Of a stretch of DNA of 64,000 bases, positions 10,590 to 21,210 are shown piece by piece. Numbering within the stretch: the first letter of the stretch is position 1; the number at the start of each line of letters is the position of its first letter. The translations under genes and the position numbers were made by a program. The stretch is taken from contig MU128998.1 in assembly GCA_014904985.1 (NCBI GenBank), positions 1 to 64,000 on the forward strand. Direction: 5' to 3'. The stretch comes from Hydnum rufescens UP504 (lineage: Eukaryota; Basidiomycota; Agaricomycetes; Cantharellales; Hydnaceae). The notes below the pieces were generated by a model. The model made no database searches, was not told the DNA's origin, and saw nothing but the letters and a program-made list of their open reading frames with translations.

Positions 10590-13190
10590 GTACTCTAGCC
10601 AAGTCATTCAAGAATGGCTTCAGGAACTTCTCAGGCTTGAATACATGATACAATGGGTTGCTGGCGGGTGTGTATGAGAAGCCCAGTTTGGGTGAGGAAA
10701 GGATAAAGAGCGGGTATCAAGTTAAGTGGAAAGGATATGGATCCAGAGGGAGTGTAAAGGCCACTAGCAGCAAAGATATCCAGATGCCCTATCTGAGAGG
10801 TTCAAGAAAAAATCCAGGAACCTCTCAAGACGAGGCAGTTTGGGTTGTGCAATGCTGGTCGGGACAACTTGATCGAGATTGTTAAGTTCCGCAAAACGAG
10901 AGTAGACTGTGCTTGGAGCACCACTTCCCACCTCTCTATCTGAGATGTTCAAGAGTAACCAGGAACCTCTCTAGACTGAGTGGTATGGGATAATGTGACA
11001 TATGGGGTAGCCAAAAAAGCCGGAACTTGCCATGTCACTCAACATCAATTTAGCACATCTATAATAGGCATATTATTTATCGACATACATAGATACTACA
11101 GGCAACAAATTGAACAAACACAGCAGGGTAAAATAATAGAGAGGAGAGGGACATGATGAGAAGAGAGAAGAGCAACACAAAATGAGGAGTGACGGGGATG
11201 AAGAGGAGCGTAACAGAAATGAAGAGAGGTGAAGGGCACAGAAACGAGGTGGACACTATCGTGGCCCACTGAACATGGGTGTACCAGCCTTTAAAAAGAG
11301 GGTGGGGTGTGAAGAATCCAAAGGCTTCCATATGGCATGGACGGGAGGGTCGGGAATACAATACAGCTTGATCACCTGTGGCCACAGCGGTTTTTGCCAT
11401 TCATCCAAGCTCACAAACCAGAACATCATACGGTCCATGAGTGATATAAAGCAGCACCCAGAATGCCAAAAGATTCTGGTTGCACCGATCTGTGTGAGCA
11501 CTCATGATCATCTTCAAGCAGCGCCGTTATAGAAGAAGGGTTGGGAGCTCCGATGACTGTCAAATCAAAATCTGGATCAGCCAGTGTGTGGATGGGAGAC
11601 TGTATTTCTGTTGTTATTCGTTGGGCTGGTTCGCTTCAATGGTTGATCACACTCTGTAAGACGTGTATGGTGTTCAGTGGAGAATAGGAAGGGATATGGA
11701 CTAGCTGTAGTCAATGATTATATTCTGTGTGGAGCTTGTAGAAAGGTATATGTCTGTGATGCTTGTAGAAAAGCTTATATGTTGTGTTGGGATGCTTTAT
11801 AGAAAGCTTATACGTCTGGGATGCTTGTGGAAAGGCTTATACGTCGTTCGTCCGTTGTGTTGGTCTGTTTACTGATATTTGTGTATTCTTGTTTATGTTC
11901 TCCTGGTCAAAATGCGGATATCTGTGGGTTATAGACTGTCAGTGCTTGGTTAGTCTTGTTAGTATGTTTCTTTCTTCTTTTCTTCAAAACCTGATATGTA
12001 TTTCGTTATGCTTACTTTTCCTTGGATGTCCAGCAACTCTAACCTTAGGTCCTGCAACTATCCTTGGCTTTGGTGATTCGCGTAGAGGGCTACCAGTGGC
12101 TTTGTCTCAACAACCTTGAAGATGACTTAGCTCCAGATGGCTTATAGATAGACTGTTCTTTAGAGGCAAGCAGAAAAGTTGACAGTGGTTGACAGTAATG
12201 ATTTCCAGAGAGGAGATGATTGTGTGGGGGTACAGGAAATCTACCAGCTTTTATACCTTTCTGAAGGTGGCTGTGTTTAAGAAATATGACTCCCCCATGG
12301 GTGAGTCATATGTGAGTCATAGGTGAGAACAAAAGAAAAATAACAAGATGATGTAATAATGCGGTCATAGCTGAGTCATTCATAAAGAGAACAAAAGGAA
12401 TCATGAGGGGTGATGTCATAGTGATGTCATTCATAAGGAGAACAAAAGGAATCATGAGGGGGGGTGATGTCACCAATTTGCTGAGCATGTGGAATGCTTG
12501 GAGCATGTGGTCACTGACCATGTGGAGCATTCTGGAGGCGAAATGAAAGGATATCTCTGGGTTTTGGAGATTAATTTGAGCATAGTCCAGTGGTTAAGGT
12601 GTTTTGTTGTTGGTTGATAATGGGGACAAGTGCATGGGATGGGATTCGATGCAGAAACAGCAGTTTGCATCCGTAATAGACGTTCTTGGTATCATTGGAT
12701 GCGGATTTTTCACAGCTTTCTAGGCGCGGTGGTTCCGAGAAGACCCGGTGTAAACTGACAGAGAAATTCGTTTTTTACTGATGGGTGTTGATTCTGATAG
12801 TAATATCGCTCTGTAGAGTTCAGTTTTGATCTGTTCTTCGCGTGCTTGGTACCGTCGGATGCGGATTTTTTATATCTTTCTAAGCGCGGTTGTTCCGAAA
12901 GTATTGAATGCGAACTGACGGAGAAATTCGTTTTTACTGGAAATTCCGGATTTTGGTAGTAAAACTGGCCTGGAGAGTGCAGTTCTGGTCCGTTCAACTT
13001 GTGTTTGGTACCGTTCGAAAGGTGTGAATCGTAGCTTTCTAAGCGTTATATGGGCGTACCTCTCCGATCAAAACTGACGGAGTTATAGAACGAATTCAAT
13101 TTCTGTGCGTAGCCGTAATTAATTTCGTAATTGGTCATGTGATCCTCCAATGGCTGGAAGTGGTGTGATTTCGCATTTTCTGATACTGGA
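10590..13190. other. No supported gene; short and medium tandem repeats
   Basis: No convincing gene is present. A minus-strand ORF at 11,501-11,256 has protein-like composition (Trp/Pro/Phe-rich) but no neighbours in frame. At 12,290-12,475 a ~57-bp unit ending in a GAGAACAAAAGGAATCATGA-type tract is repeated two to three times. A tRNA-like box A/box B pair lies at about 12,594-12,665 and is too weak to call. Confidence 0.5.
12685..13090. repeat. ~160-bp tandem repeat, 2-3 copies
   Basis: Three successive blocks share the order TTGGTA, GGATGCGGATTTTT, CTTTCTA, GCG..GTTCCGA, CTGACGGAGAAATTCG. They start at about 12,686, 12,846 and 13,003 (the last is degenerate). The period is about 160 bp. 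There is no coding signal. It could be part of an LTR or a promoter-type repeat. Confidence 0.6.
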
Positions 13191-14636
13191 TGTTTTTATC
13201 TTCCACACTGTATAACATCATATTCCTGGTCAAGTGTAGCCAGAAACCATGCTGTGGTGAATTCCACTCGATCTAACATGCACTGCAGATATTCGACCTC
13301 ATCTGCAACCAATGGAGGAAAACAATGCAAGTCCAGGAAACAGTATTGAATGAAGGTCCGTATTCCTGAGTCTCCTTCAAGTGGGGGTGGAAAGAGATGA
13401 AGCATGTGAAGATCGCCGATCTCTCTGCAGGTGGGGGCATTCTCCAGCATCAATGTCAAGTCATCAGCAGATTGCTGGTGTGCATAGCACATTTCGACAT
13501 AGTCTGGATCCAACACCCATCAAAAGGAAGCAATGGACTCCTGGTGTGCCACTGCAATTTCGGTTGCCTCCTTGAAGTCAAACAGCCTAGATCCAGGGGA
13601 GTTCCAGAAACAAGAGAGCACGGCATCCTGTCATGGCTGCGATTTGAAGGCCAACATGACCTTCTTCTTGAGGCATGCTAGGCCCTTTCCTCCCTTGTTC
13701 TTCTGGACACAAACACCGAATAAGTGATCTTCTGAAAGACGCTCGAAGACCTCCCTGATGTTCACATCACCAGTAACGCCAGAGAACTCAATGCGGAACC
13801 AATCGCCAACAAAAACGGGAGGATCCAGATTCACTGGAGAAGCCTTGGCAGTTTTATTACTCTCTGTGCCTGGCTGTCCATTGTCATCAGTCCGAATGTC
13901 GAGATCATTGAATTCACTCAAAGGAATGATGGGCGAATCCTTGGGAGAGACCGGCAAGCCCACTTGTCGCGCATCCACTTGCATGGATGTGTCATGATCA
14001 TGGTCAGAGGACACAGGACCAGGCAGCTGACTGACTGTCTGCACCTCTGGAGCCTGATCCTCCAACATGGCGTTTTCTGGCTCTGGCTGATCATGGTGGA
14101 GCCCCTGAACCAAGGGAAGTCCTGATCAGGAGGGGGAATGTGAGGGGAAGCCGGGGGGGGGGTGAATGATGCATTGGGGAACACAAATGAGGGCCAAGAG
14201 AGGGCAACCAGTCACCAGAATGCCTGTCACGAGCAGGAGAACACAGGGCATGGTCAGAAGAAGAGGAGCCACCATGAGAATACAGGTGACGTTCACGAGA
14301 ACGCAAGTGATGGACAGATGGCAAATGATGGCCAGGAGAGTATGAGTGATGATCACCAGACCATGAACAATGGTGAGGAGAACCCAAAGGATGGCGAGAA
14401 CCTGAGCGGGGAAGACGTGAGGGACCAACGGGGGACTGTGAATGTCGAACAGGTGACCTTGCACGAGAGCGGGGGGGATACTGAACACGAGAAGGACAAG
14501 AGACGAACAAGGCAAAAGCATGATTGCGCTCAACACAGTCTCACTCAATACGGTCTCGCTCAACATGGTCGCGCTCAGCACAGTCGCGCTCAGCACAGTC
14601 GTGCTCAGCATGGTTGCGCTCAGACTCAAGGTACTC

Positions 14637-14700
14637 TTCTCCCCAGATGGGAGAACAAGACCATGACCAGCCTCAAGAGGGGCCATACTCGGCCTCATGC
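14637..14700. repeat. Short shared segment, copy 1
   Basis: A ~60-bp tract starting CTTCTCCCCAGATGGGAGAA recurs almost unchanged at 19,918-19,980 in the same orientation, including the following GACCATGACCAGCCTC. It is either a piece of one protein domain duplicated within the decayed element or a small dispersed repeat. Confidence 0.6.
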
Positions 14701-15154
14701 CAGGCGCTCTTGGGCCTATCAATTGGTCCTAAGAAACAAGTTCATCTCCTTGCTCCTTAGTAATTACAAGCAATGTCTTACCTTGATCAGCATTGACTGA
14801 ACAACAGCGCTTCTTTGCATGCTTTGGGTAGCCTGGAGGCCCTGGAGGGGCAGAGCTCCATCTCTCCAGTACATAGTGCTCTAAGCCAGAACGGTAAACT
14901 CTGCACTTTTTCTGAGCCTCCCGGATGATAGAGAGAATGCACTCTCAGGGACCAGGAATTCCCAAGAATGCCATGGGGAAGTCTGTTGTGACTGCTGCCC
15001 AACAGGGGTCCCTTTGTGCTTCCTCGAGATGCCAATCCTTGATGGATTGGCACTGACGTTTCTTCGTGAAGTCATCATCTGATGGCTCTTCTGAAGAATA
15101 ACCCTCTTCACCCTCAAATCCAAAGTAATGGATTGGGTCAGTAGTGAGGGCAGG

Positions 15155-15360
15155 TGCGTCAACAGCACTAGTGATGGGTGTGTCAACAGCACTGTGACGG
15201 GTGCATCAACAGCACTAGTGATGGGTGCGTCAACAGCACTAGTGATGGGTGCGTCAACAGCACTAGTGATGGGTGCATCAACAGCACTGGTGAGGGGTGC
15301 ATCAACAGCACTGGTGAGGGGTGCATCAACAGCACTAGTGACAGGTGTGTCAACAGCAGG
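15155..15360. repeat. 24-bp tandem repeat inside the broken gene
   Basis: About eight copies of a 24-bp unit containing TCAACAGCACTAGTGATGG. The unit is a multiple of three, so it encodes an eight-residue repeat of VDAPITSA type on the minus strand and keeps the frame through the array. A purely structural, probably disordered spacer is likely. Confidence 0.85.
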
Positions 15361-16994
15361 CTCGACGTCCATGTCATCAGGACATGAAGGGGATGGTGGG
15401 GGGAAGGAGGACGAGGTGGCAGTGGCACCATATCACGGAGGCTGATGGAGGAAGGACCCAAAACATGGACTAGTGCACCAGCCATGGTGCTGTCTACATC
15501 TCGAAGGTCAGACTCAAATGCAGCTGTGTAGACATCCTGTTGATGCACATAGTCCTCTTTTTGTTGGATGGGTCAAATCATCCAGAGAGATGGATGCTTG
15601 ACTTGGGCACCTTGTTTCATTCTCCAAATTTCCATGAATTCCCCATGGGCTTCATTGGGACCACATTCGGCCACCCCATTGGCGACAGCCTGGGACTCGG
15701 AAGATAAATCCCCTGTGTGGGATCAAGAGTACAGACTTCTCTGGGCTCCAGGATCCGGATACCATGAAGGGGGACACCATGTCGCTCCAATTCTGCCATA
15801 GGGACATCAGGGTTGTCCATGGAAATGAAAGCGCCCACTAGATTGTGATCGACCCCAAAACATGGTAGCTCCAGACCAGCAACCAGGGCTATATGGTTGA
15901 GGGTCCTATGCATCAGAAGCTGCGTGACAGCTCGAAACTTCTGCCAGAGTATCCTCAATCCTCACAATTTCACGATAGGCCATAATCTTTGCAAAAGATT
16001 GTTCCGCATTGCCCAGCAGAGAACTGTCTTGGCCACTCTCGATGAGGGCTTTCGTGATGTCAGAGTGGGTGCCATGCTCCATGACTGGGATCCGATTGAG
16101 TTCAAGATGAAAAAATTGGAATGCCTTCAACCACAGATGATAAACATTGAAAGCATTGATGAGGGCTTTTGCATGCTGATCAGCCAGCCATGGCCAAGAA
16201 AAAAATCTAGTAGCATAGCTGCCCCTCTGCACCACCTCCTGGAACGGAAATCGATGTTGGGGTAGATAGGGAACATGCGGGAATTGCGAGTGTACATGTG
16301 TCTTGTGCACAGTTTGTCAAAGAACGCCCAAGTTAAAGGACTCGACCATGCCCTAGCGACATCATAGAATGGGTCAAAGTCATATCGATGCATAGTTTCC
16401 CGAACTGAGAAACCACAGAGGGGGGGGCCACAGAATAATAAGTTGCGAGGATGGCGTATTCTTTCGGGTTGGGGTTTAACAGTTCAAGTAAATCAGGAGA
16501 CGCATCACTCTCCCAGAGGGTGTTGGTATACTCTAGCACCCAGTCCTGGATGCTGACGAAGTGTCTTTGGGAAGTGGGACGTTCGCCTCTGACTTCTGGG
16601 GACGTTGAATTGTTGTCAGTCTGCAAGACAAATCTGCGATGCAAAAAAAAAAAACATACTGTTTAGGTTCTGCTCAAAGTAAACCGAATATCGAGTGCAA
16701 AGAGTTGGGAAGTGTTGGATAGAGCGGATCATTTCAGACGAAAGAGGGCTGGAAGACTCTCCATAGTCCCATCGTAAAGGATCCATGGACGTACTGGGTG
16801 TGGGATCTGGAGGAGCTGCCAGTGGATCCGCCAATTTCTTTTTGAACTTGGGAGCTTTGATTTCAGTTCCGGGGTGGGCAGAGGAAGATATCAGAAGAGG
16901 GAGCCAAGGCACTTGTGGATCCCCAAGTTTTTCCCAGTTGGCTTTCTCATTTTCATATTCGTCCACTTTGGAGGCATGGTGGGAACTGTACAGA

Positions 16995-19255
16995 TAGAGC
17001 AGTTATCTCAACCACAGACCCTTACGACCCCGGAGCAGATTTACCACTCCAAAGCACACAAGTAAGTGGAGATCAAAGATATACACAATGTAACGATTAG
17101 TAGGCATTGTGTATTATGGTAATTTTGCTATCTTTCGCTTCTTCTTGATACTCCTTGACACGTTTTAAATATTTATATTCGCAGATTTGTGAATCGTGTG
17201 AGTGGTCATTTTATCAGGGTAAGTGTATATCTCGGTGGCTGAGTGGAATGATCTTGGAGTATCTCTAATAGCTGCATGGGATCGGTATGTTGGGAGGGGA
17301 GAAGCAGGAGGATTCCACAAATATGATTGATGAAATTTTTCACCCTGACTGCAATGCTTTTACGTGAGTGATGGTCACAGGATTGCTGGCTTACTTTACA
17401 ACGAGTAACTGAATAAGCGCTATGACCTAGGGCTTAGAATGAGGAAGAGAGTGCTAAGAATCTCCAGGAGAGTGTGGTGCGTGGCCTAAAGCGGGAAGTC
17501 TGCGGCACGTTGGTAGGTTGGGTTGATGCTGGTGGCTTTGAAGTCTGTCTCGTGCGAAGTTTTAGAGTGCTGATAGTGGTCTCGGTATCGGCTACTAGAT
17601 CCGGCATGGGAAGAAGCGGCGATCGCCAAGGGAATTGGGTGGCATTATTGTACATGCGTAACACGCGAAAGTATTGTTTTGGTGTATCTTGAGACCACAC
17701 GGAGCCGTGCAAGATCTAATTCTCAGAAACTAGAGAAGACTACGGACTGCTCGAATGAGCGTGAGATCTACCGAGGAGCGAGTACGTTCTCCTCCATTAG
17801 CGTAGTGTTAGTATGCGATTAGTACATTCTTTGGAGAGTTGTAACTAGGTCAAGGAAAATCGGGTTGTTGTCCACTGTGTCAGGATAATCTGGCCAGCTC
17901 TATATATGATCAGTTGCATAGTTGGGTTCAGGGGAAATTTGCCTAAGGTAGGTGGGATTTCTGATGTAAACAGCCAATTGGACTCAATCATATATTTCTT
18001 CCTGGTTGCACGAGTTCATGGTTCCTGGTTCGAGTTACCAATAAGATGTGGCTCGGCACACTGTCCTAGAGGTCTATCATTAGATGGAGAAGTTGTGCTT
18101 CCTCGGGAGACTAGGACTAGTCGTTGTAACAATAACGGAATCTCTGCGCTGGCTTGCATTTTTAAGATGTATTTGCAATTCACATTCATACACGAGCATC
18201 AATCTATCTTTTTTAAATATCCATGTTGAAATCTATCGAGCATTTGAATCCAGATTACCTAGAAGAGGTCCGGAAAGAAGTCGCCGATGAGTCCATAAGG
18301 GGTGGCCGATGAGATCTCCAACACGGGTCACGTTAGATCTCTACATTTTTTGGTTTTTTTTTGGACGGGAACGCAGGAAGACAATCTACTCGAACGATAA
18401 CAGACGCCTCCGCCGGCGCGGTATAGTGGGCGGAAGGAAAAGTGTTTACTAAGATGTTCACTCAATAAGTGCGGTCTAAATGCATCCTTTCTCTCTCGTA
18501 TAAGGAAGTCAGGGGAAGCGATCAAGATGAGTCATCGAGGGATCGTACACCGTTATTAAATGTTTTCATACTCTAGCGCGAGCTCAACATATAGAGCGAG
18601 AAATCTTACAGCATCAAAACTCTGATTCGTTTCATGTCTGAGATGGTTTCGAGCGGGCGGGTCGAGGAGCTCCTAGCGTTTGGGAATTTATTCAAAAGCG
18701 CTCGTTAGATCGCTCCACAGTTGCTGCATTTGGTGCTTTCCATCTATGGGGTCTCATAAAATTTGATTATTTTCCGAATTGCCAGGCTCTGATTCAAAGA
18801 TAGTGACAGGCCTTATTGGATTCCTGCGGAGGGATTTTCTCCCGAAATCAAGCATCAGGTCTGTACCTGAGTCGCGCATTCCCGTAATTTTCGCGTGGCC
18901 AATGTTCCGTCAAGTGCCTGTTATTGGGATCTTCAACGTTGGGATGGAAGGAGCGAAAGTGAGGCGTGCGGTTCTTGATCTATAGCAGCCCATCCAGATT
19001 TTTGCTCGTGTCGCGGAAGTGGCAAGTGGTGATTGTTACCGGATCGGAGGAGTTTCGGGCGGTAACTGCTGGTTTCGCAGGGTTGGACAAGTCTTTTTGG
19101 GTATTATGAGTATGGCTTCAATGCTGGTTTATGTGTTCTAGTAAAAAGTTTTTCCAAATAAAGTCCAGACAGAGTAAGGCCTGTATTTACAAGTGTACAT
19201 TGGTTTCCCTCCATTTCAGACGCAATCCTTGTTACTACTGCAAATTCCAAGATCT
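16995..19255. other. No supported gene
   Basis: Only short ORFs occur. The minus-strand ORF 17,712-17,434 has protein-like composition (Pro/Thr-rich) but no splice context or recognisable motif. I see no hairpin modules, inverted repeats or large tandem repeats here. Confidence 0.45.
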
Positions 19256-19257
19256 GG

Positions 19258-19521
19258 TCAAGATGCCTTGCCCAGCATGCAGGGGGATTTGTTGATATGG
19301 CACATGAGATCGGATTGATGCAAGATGTGCCACTCAGAACCTTTCAATGAGATGCATTTGCAAAGGCATACCTTGTGCAAGCATGGTTCAAAGTCTTCCT
19401 GAGTGATGTGTTGTTGTCNNNNNNNNNNNNNNNNNNNNNNNNNTATAACCCCCTGGGATAGCAGGTTCTCCAAGATGTGGGGAGGACGGGCAATCTCGTC
19501 TTCCACCACGATACCACTCAA
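19258..19521 (-). pseudogene. Cys/His-rich fragment spanning an assembly gap
   Basis: On the minus strand a segment after the gap reads CLHKVCLCKCISLKGSEWH, with later C and H residues, which suggests a zinc-binding N-terminal motif. Similar Cys-rich starts occur in several basidiomycete DNA transposases and their neighbours. The assembly gap interrupts the frame, and no further domain is readable on either side. A TNP2-like or KDZ-linked protein are both possible. Confidence 0.25.
19419..19443. other. Assembly gap of 25 N
   Basis: Twenty-five undetermined bases. Any reading frame or repeat count across this point is unreliable. Confidence 1.
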
Positions 19522-19917
19522 CCAAATCTTTCTCTTCCTTTTTTTTGTTTTTTTTTTTTCTCTCTCAGAGCGGGTACATTGCTTGATTGGAGAGGAATCT
19601 TATAAAATCAACCACGGCTCAATAATGGATTGAGATTGAATCTTACCCTCTTTGTTCTTGCCCATGACTTTGATAATTTCGTTGATGCATGAACCTGTCA
19701 ATAAATAGTGTCAGCAAGAATTTCTGGAGGATCCACTTAGTGCACTACCTTGTCCATTAGAGACATTATACCGACCTTCCCCATAGCAAGACCACAGCCA
19801 AACCTGCATGGCATCATAGATATGGTGCGAACACTGATCCTGCTGTCATTGTCGATGCGAAAGGACATATGACTGTATGGTTGTACTTCATGCCAAAGAT
19901 GTGTGTTTCTGAATGTC

Positions 19918-19980
19918 ACTTCTCCCCAGATGGGAGAACAAGACCATGACCAGCCTCGAGAGGGTCCATACTCGGGCTTC
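19918..19980. repeat. Short shared segment, copy 2
   Basis: Near-identical to 14,637-14,700 in the same orientation. Here it lies in a non-coding context just upstream of the ~285-bp tandem repeats. Confidence 0.6.
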
Positions 19981-20029
19981 GTGACCACAACCATGAGACT
20001 CCGGATGCAAACTGTGCGTGGTTCCGCAT

Positions 20030-21130
20030 CTCATCCATATCGCAAAATCTGTGGACAGACATTCCACTTGGTCTGTATGTTCCAGATTTAGGTGATTTAC
20101 AACTTCTTGATTTTCTGCTGCCTCCCACTCTGTCGAAGCACGTTTTCGACCTATCTTCGTTATCGTAAAACCTGCGGTGGTCGTTCTACCTAATCTGTGA
20201 GCCCAGTTTTAGACAGCCTATCAGTTTCTCAACATCTTGCTACCCACAACATCAAGCCAGTGGTTTCACACTCATCTCCAACCAGTGTTTTCGCAACTCA
20301 TCCCTCATTCTCCATATCATAAAACCTGTGGATGGACATTCCACTCGGTCTGTGTGTTCCAGATTTAGGCGATCCATCTACATCTCGCTACTCTCGTCAC
20401 TTACCTATTGGTTGAGGTGTGTTTTTTCAACTTGCCTTATCTTCGTTATCATAAAACCTGCAGGGTGGTTGCCCTGTGAGTCCTAGGGTTAGGCAGTCTA
20501 TCAGTTTCTCAACATCCTGCTGCTCAACAGCATCGAACTGGTGTTTCAACACTCATCTCCAACAAGTGTTTTTGCAACCCATCCCCTCATCCATATCGTA
20601 AAATCTGTGGATGGACATTCTGCTCAGTCTGTGCATTCCAGATTTGGGTGATCCATCTACTTCTGGACATCTCACTACTCTCATCACTTACCTATTGGTT
20701 GAGGCACATTTTTTCAGCTTGCCTTATCTTCATTATCATAAAACCTGCTGGGGTGGTTGCCCTGTGAGTCCTAGGGTTAGTCAGTCTATCAGTTTCTCAA
20801 CATCCTGCCGCCCAACAGCATCGAACTGGTGTTTTCACACTCGTCTCCAACAAGTGTTTTTGCAACCCATCCCCTCATCCATATCGTAAAATCTGTGGAT
20901 GGACATTCCGCTCAGTCTGTGCATTCCAGATTTGGGCAATTTATCGACTTCTGGACTCCTTGCTACTTTACTGGACCAAAACAGCATGTCTGCTCTTGCA
21001 AGATCCAGGTTTAGGCGATCTCTCGATTTATTCCACTACCTTCCACCATGTTTGTTGTCATAAAACCTGTGGACAAACATTCTACCCAGTCTGTACATTC
21101 CAGGTTTAGGCGGTTCACACGTCTGTGGCA
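20030..21130. repeat. ~285-bp tandem repeat, about four imperfect copies
   Basis: Blocks beginning CCATATCGTAAAATCTGTGG recur at about 20,035, 20,310, 20,590 and 20,879, with a diverged piece at 21,058. Within each unit the order is: a GTTCCAGATTT-type stretch, TCACTTACCTATTGGTTGAG, a TCATAAAACCTGC stretch, CTATCAGTTTCTCAACATC and CTCCAACAAGTGTTTTTGCA. The period is 276-289 bp. The array lies directly upstream of the KDZ pseudogene and could be subterminal or regulatory sequence of that element. Confidence 0.75.
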
Positions 21131-21210
21131 TTTTGCTTGATCATCTTCTCTGCTTCCATCTCACTGTGAGTATTCATCATTGTTATCACCCTCTTGTGGC
21201 GGGTTATTGA

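Larger units (their letters stand above)
13196..16979 (-). pseudogene. Broken large accessory gene with RS/ER-rich and 8-residue repeats
   Basis: Minus-strand coding sequence starts near 16,979 (an MPPK-type start, apparently one base out of frame with the following VDEYENEKANWEKLG) and runs in pieces to 13,196. The pieces are an N-terminal part (16,966-16,670), a Tyr/Phe/Trp-rich core (16,630-15,620), eight-residue VDAPITSA-type repeats (15,370-15,140), an ER-D/RS-rich tract (14,640-14,110) and a C-terminal part (14,110-13,196). The core segment VPMAELERHGVPLHGIR resembles the segment around IPTRAELCASGINPYWGMR in the gene at 35,858, weak evidence of kinship. Breaks include TGA codons at 14,541-14,543, 13,631-13,633 and 13,520-13,522, and frame changes at G-runs 16,420-16,427, 15,398-15,403 and 14,153-14,162. 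Function is unknown; the RS-like tract would suit an RNA- or chromatin-associated protein, which is speculation. Confidence 0.6.

Noticed and set aside
12594..12665. tRNA-like box A (AGTCCAGTGGTTAAGG) and box B-like GGGATTCGATGC
   Set aside because: No acceptor stem or T-arm pairing could be drawn and there is no second copy in the window. It could be a SINE head, but the support is too weak.
14126..14800. Overlapping ~200-codon ORFs on both strands
   Set aside because: Low-complexity repeat keeps several frames open. The ER-D/RS frame on the minus strand is the one continuous with the gene.
17230..17290. tRNA-like GGTGGCTGAGTGG motif
   Set aside because: Box A match only. No box B at the right distance and no cloverleaf.
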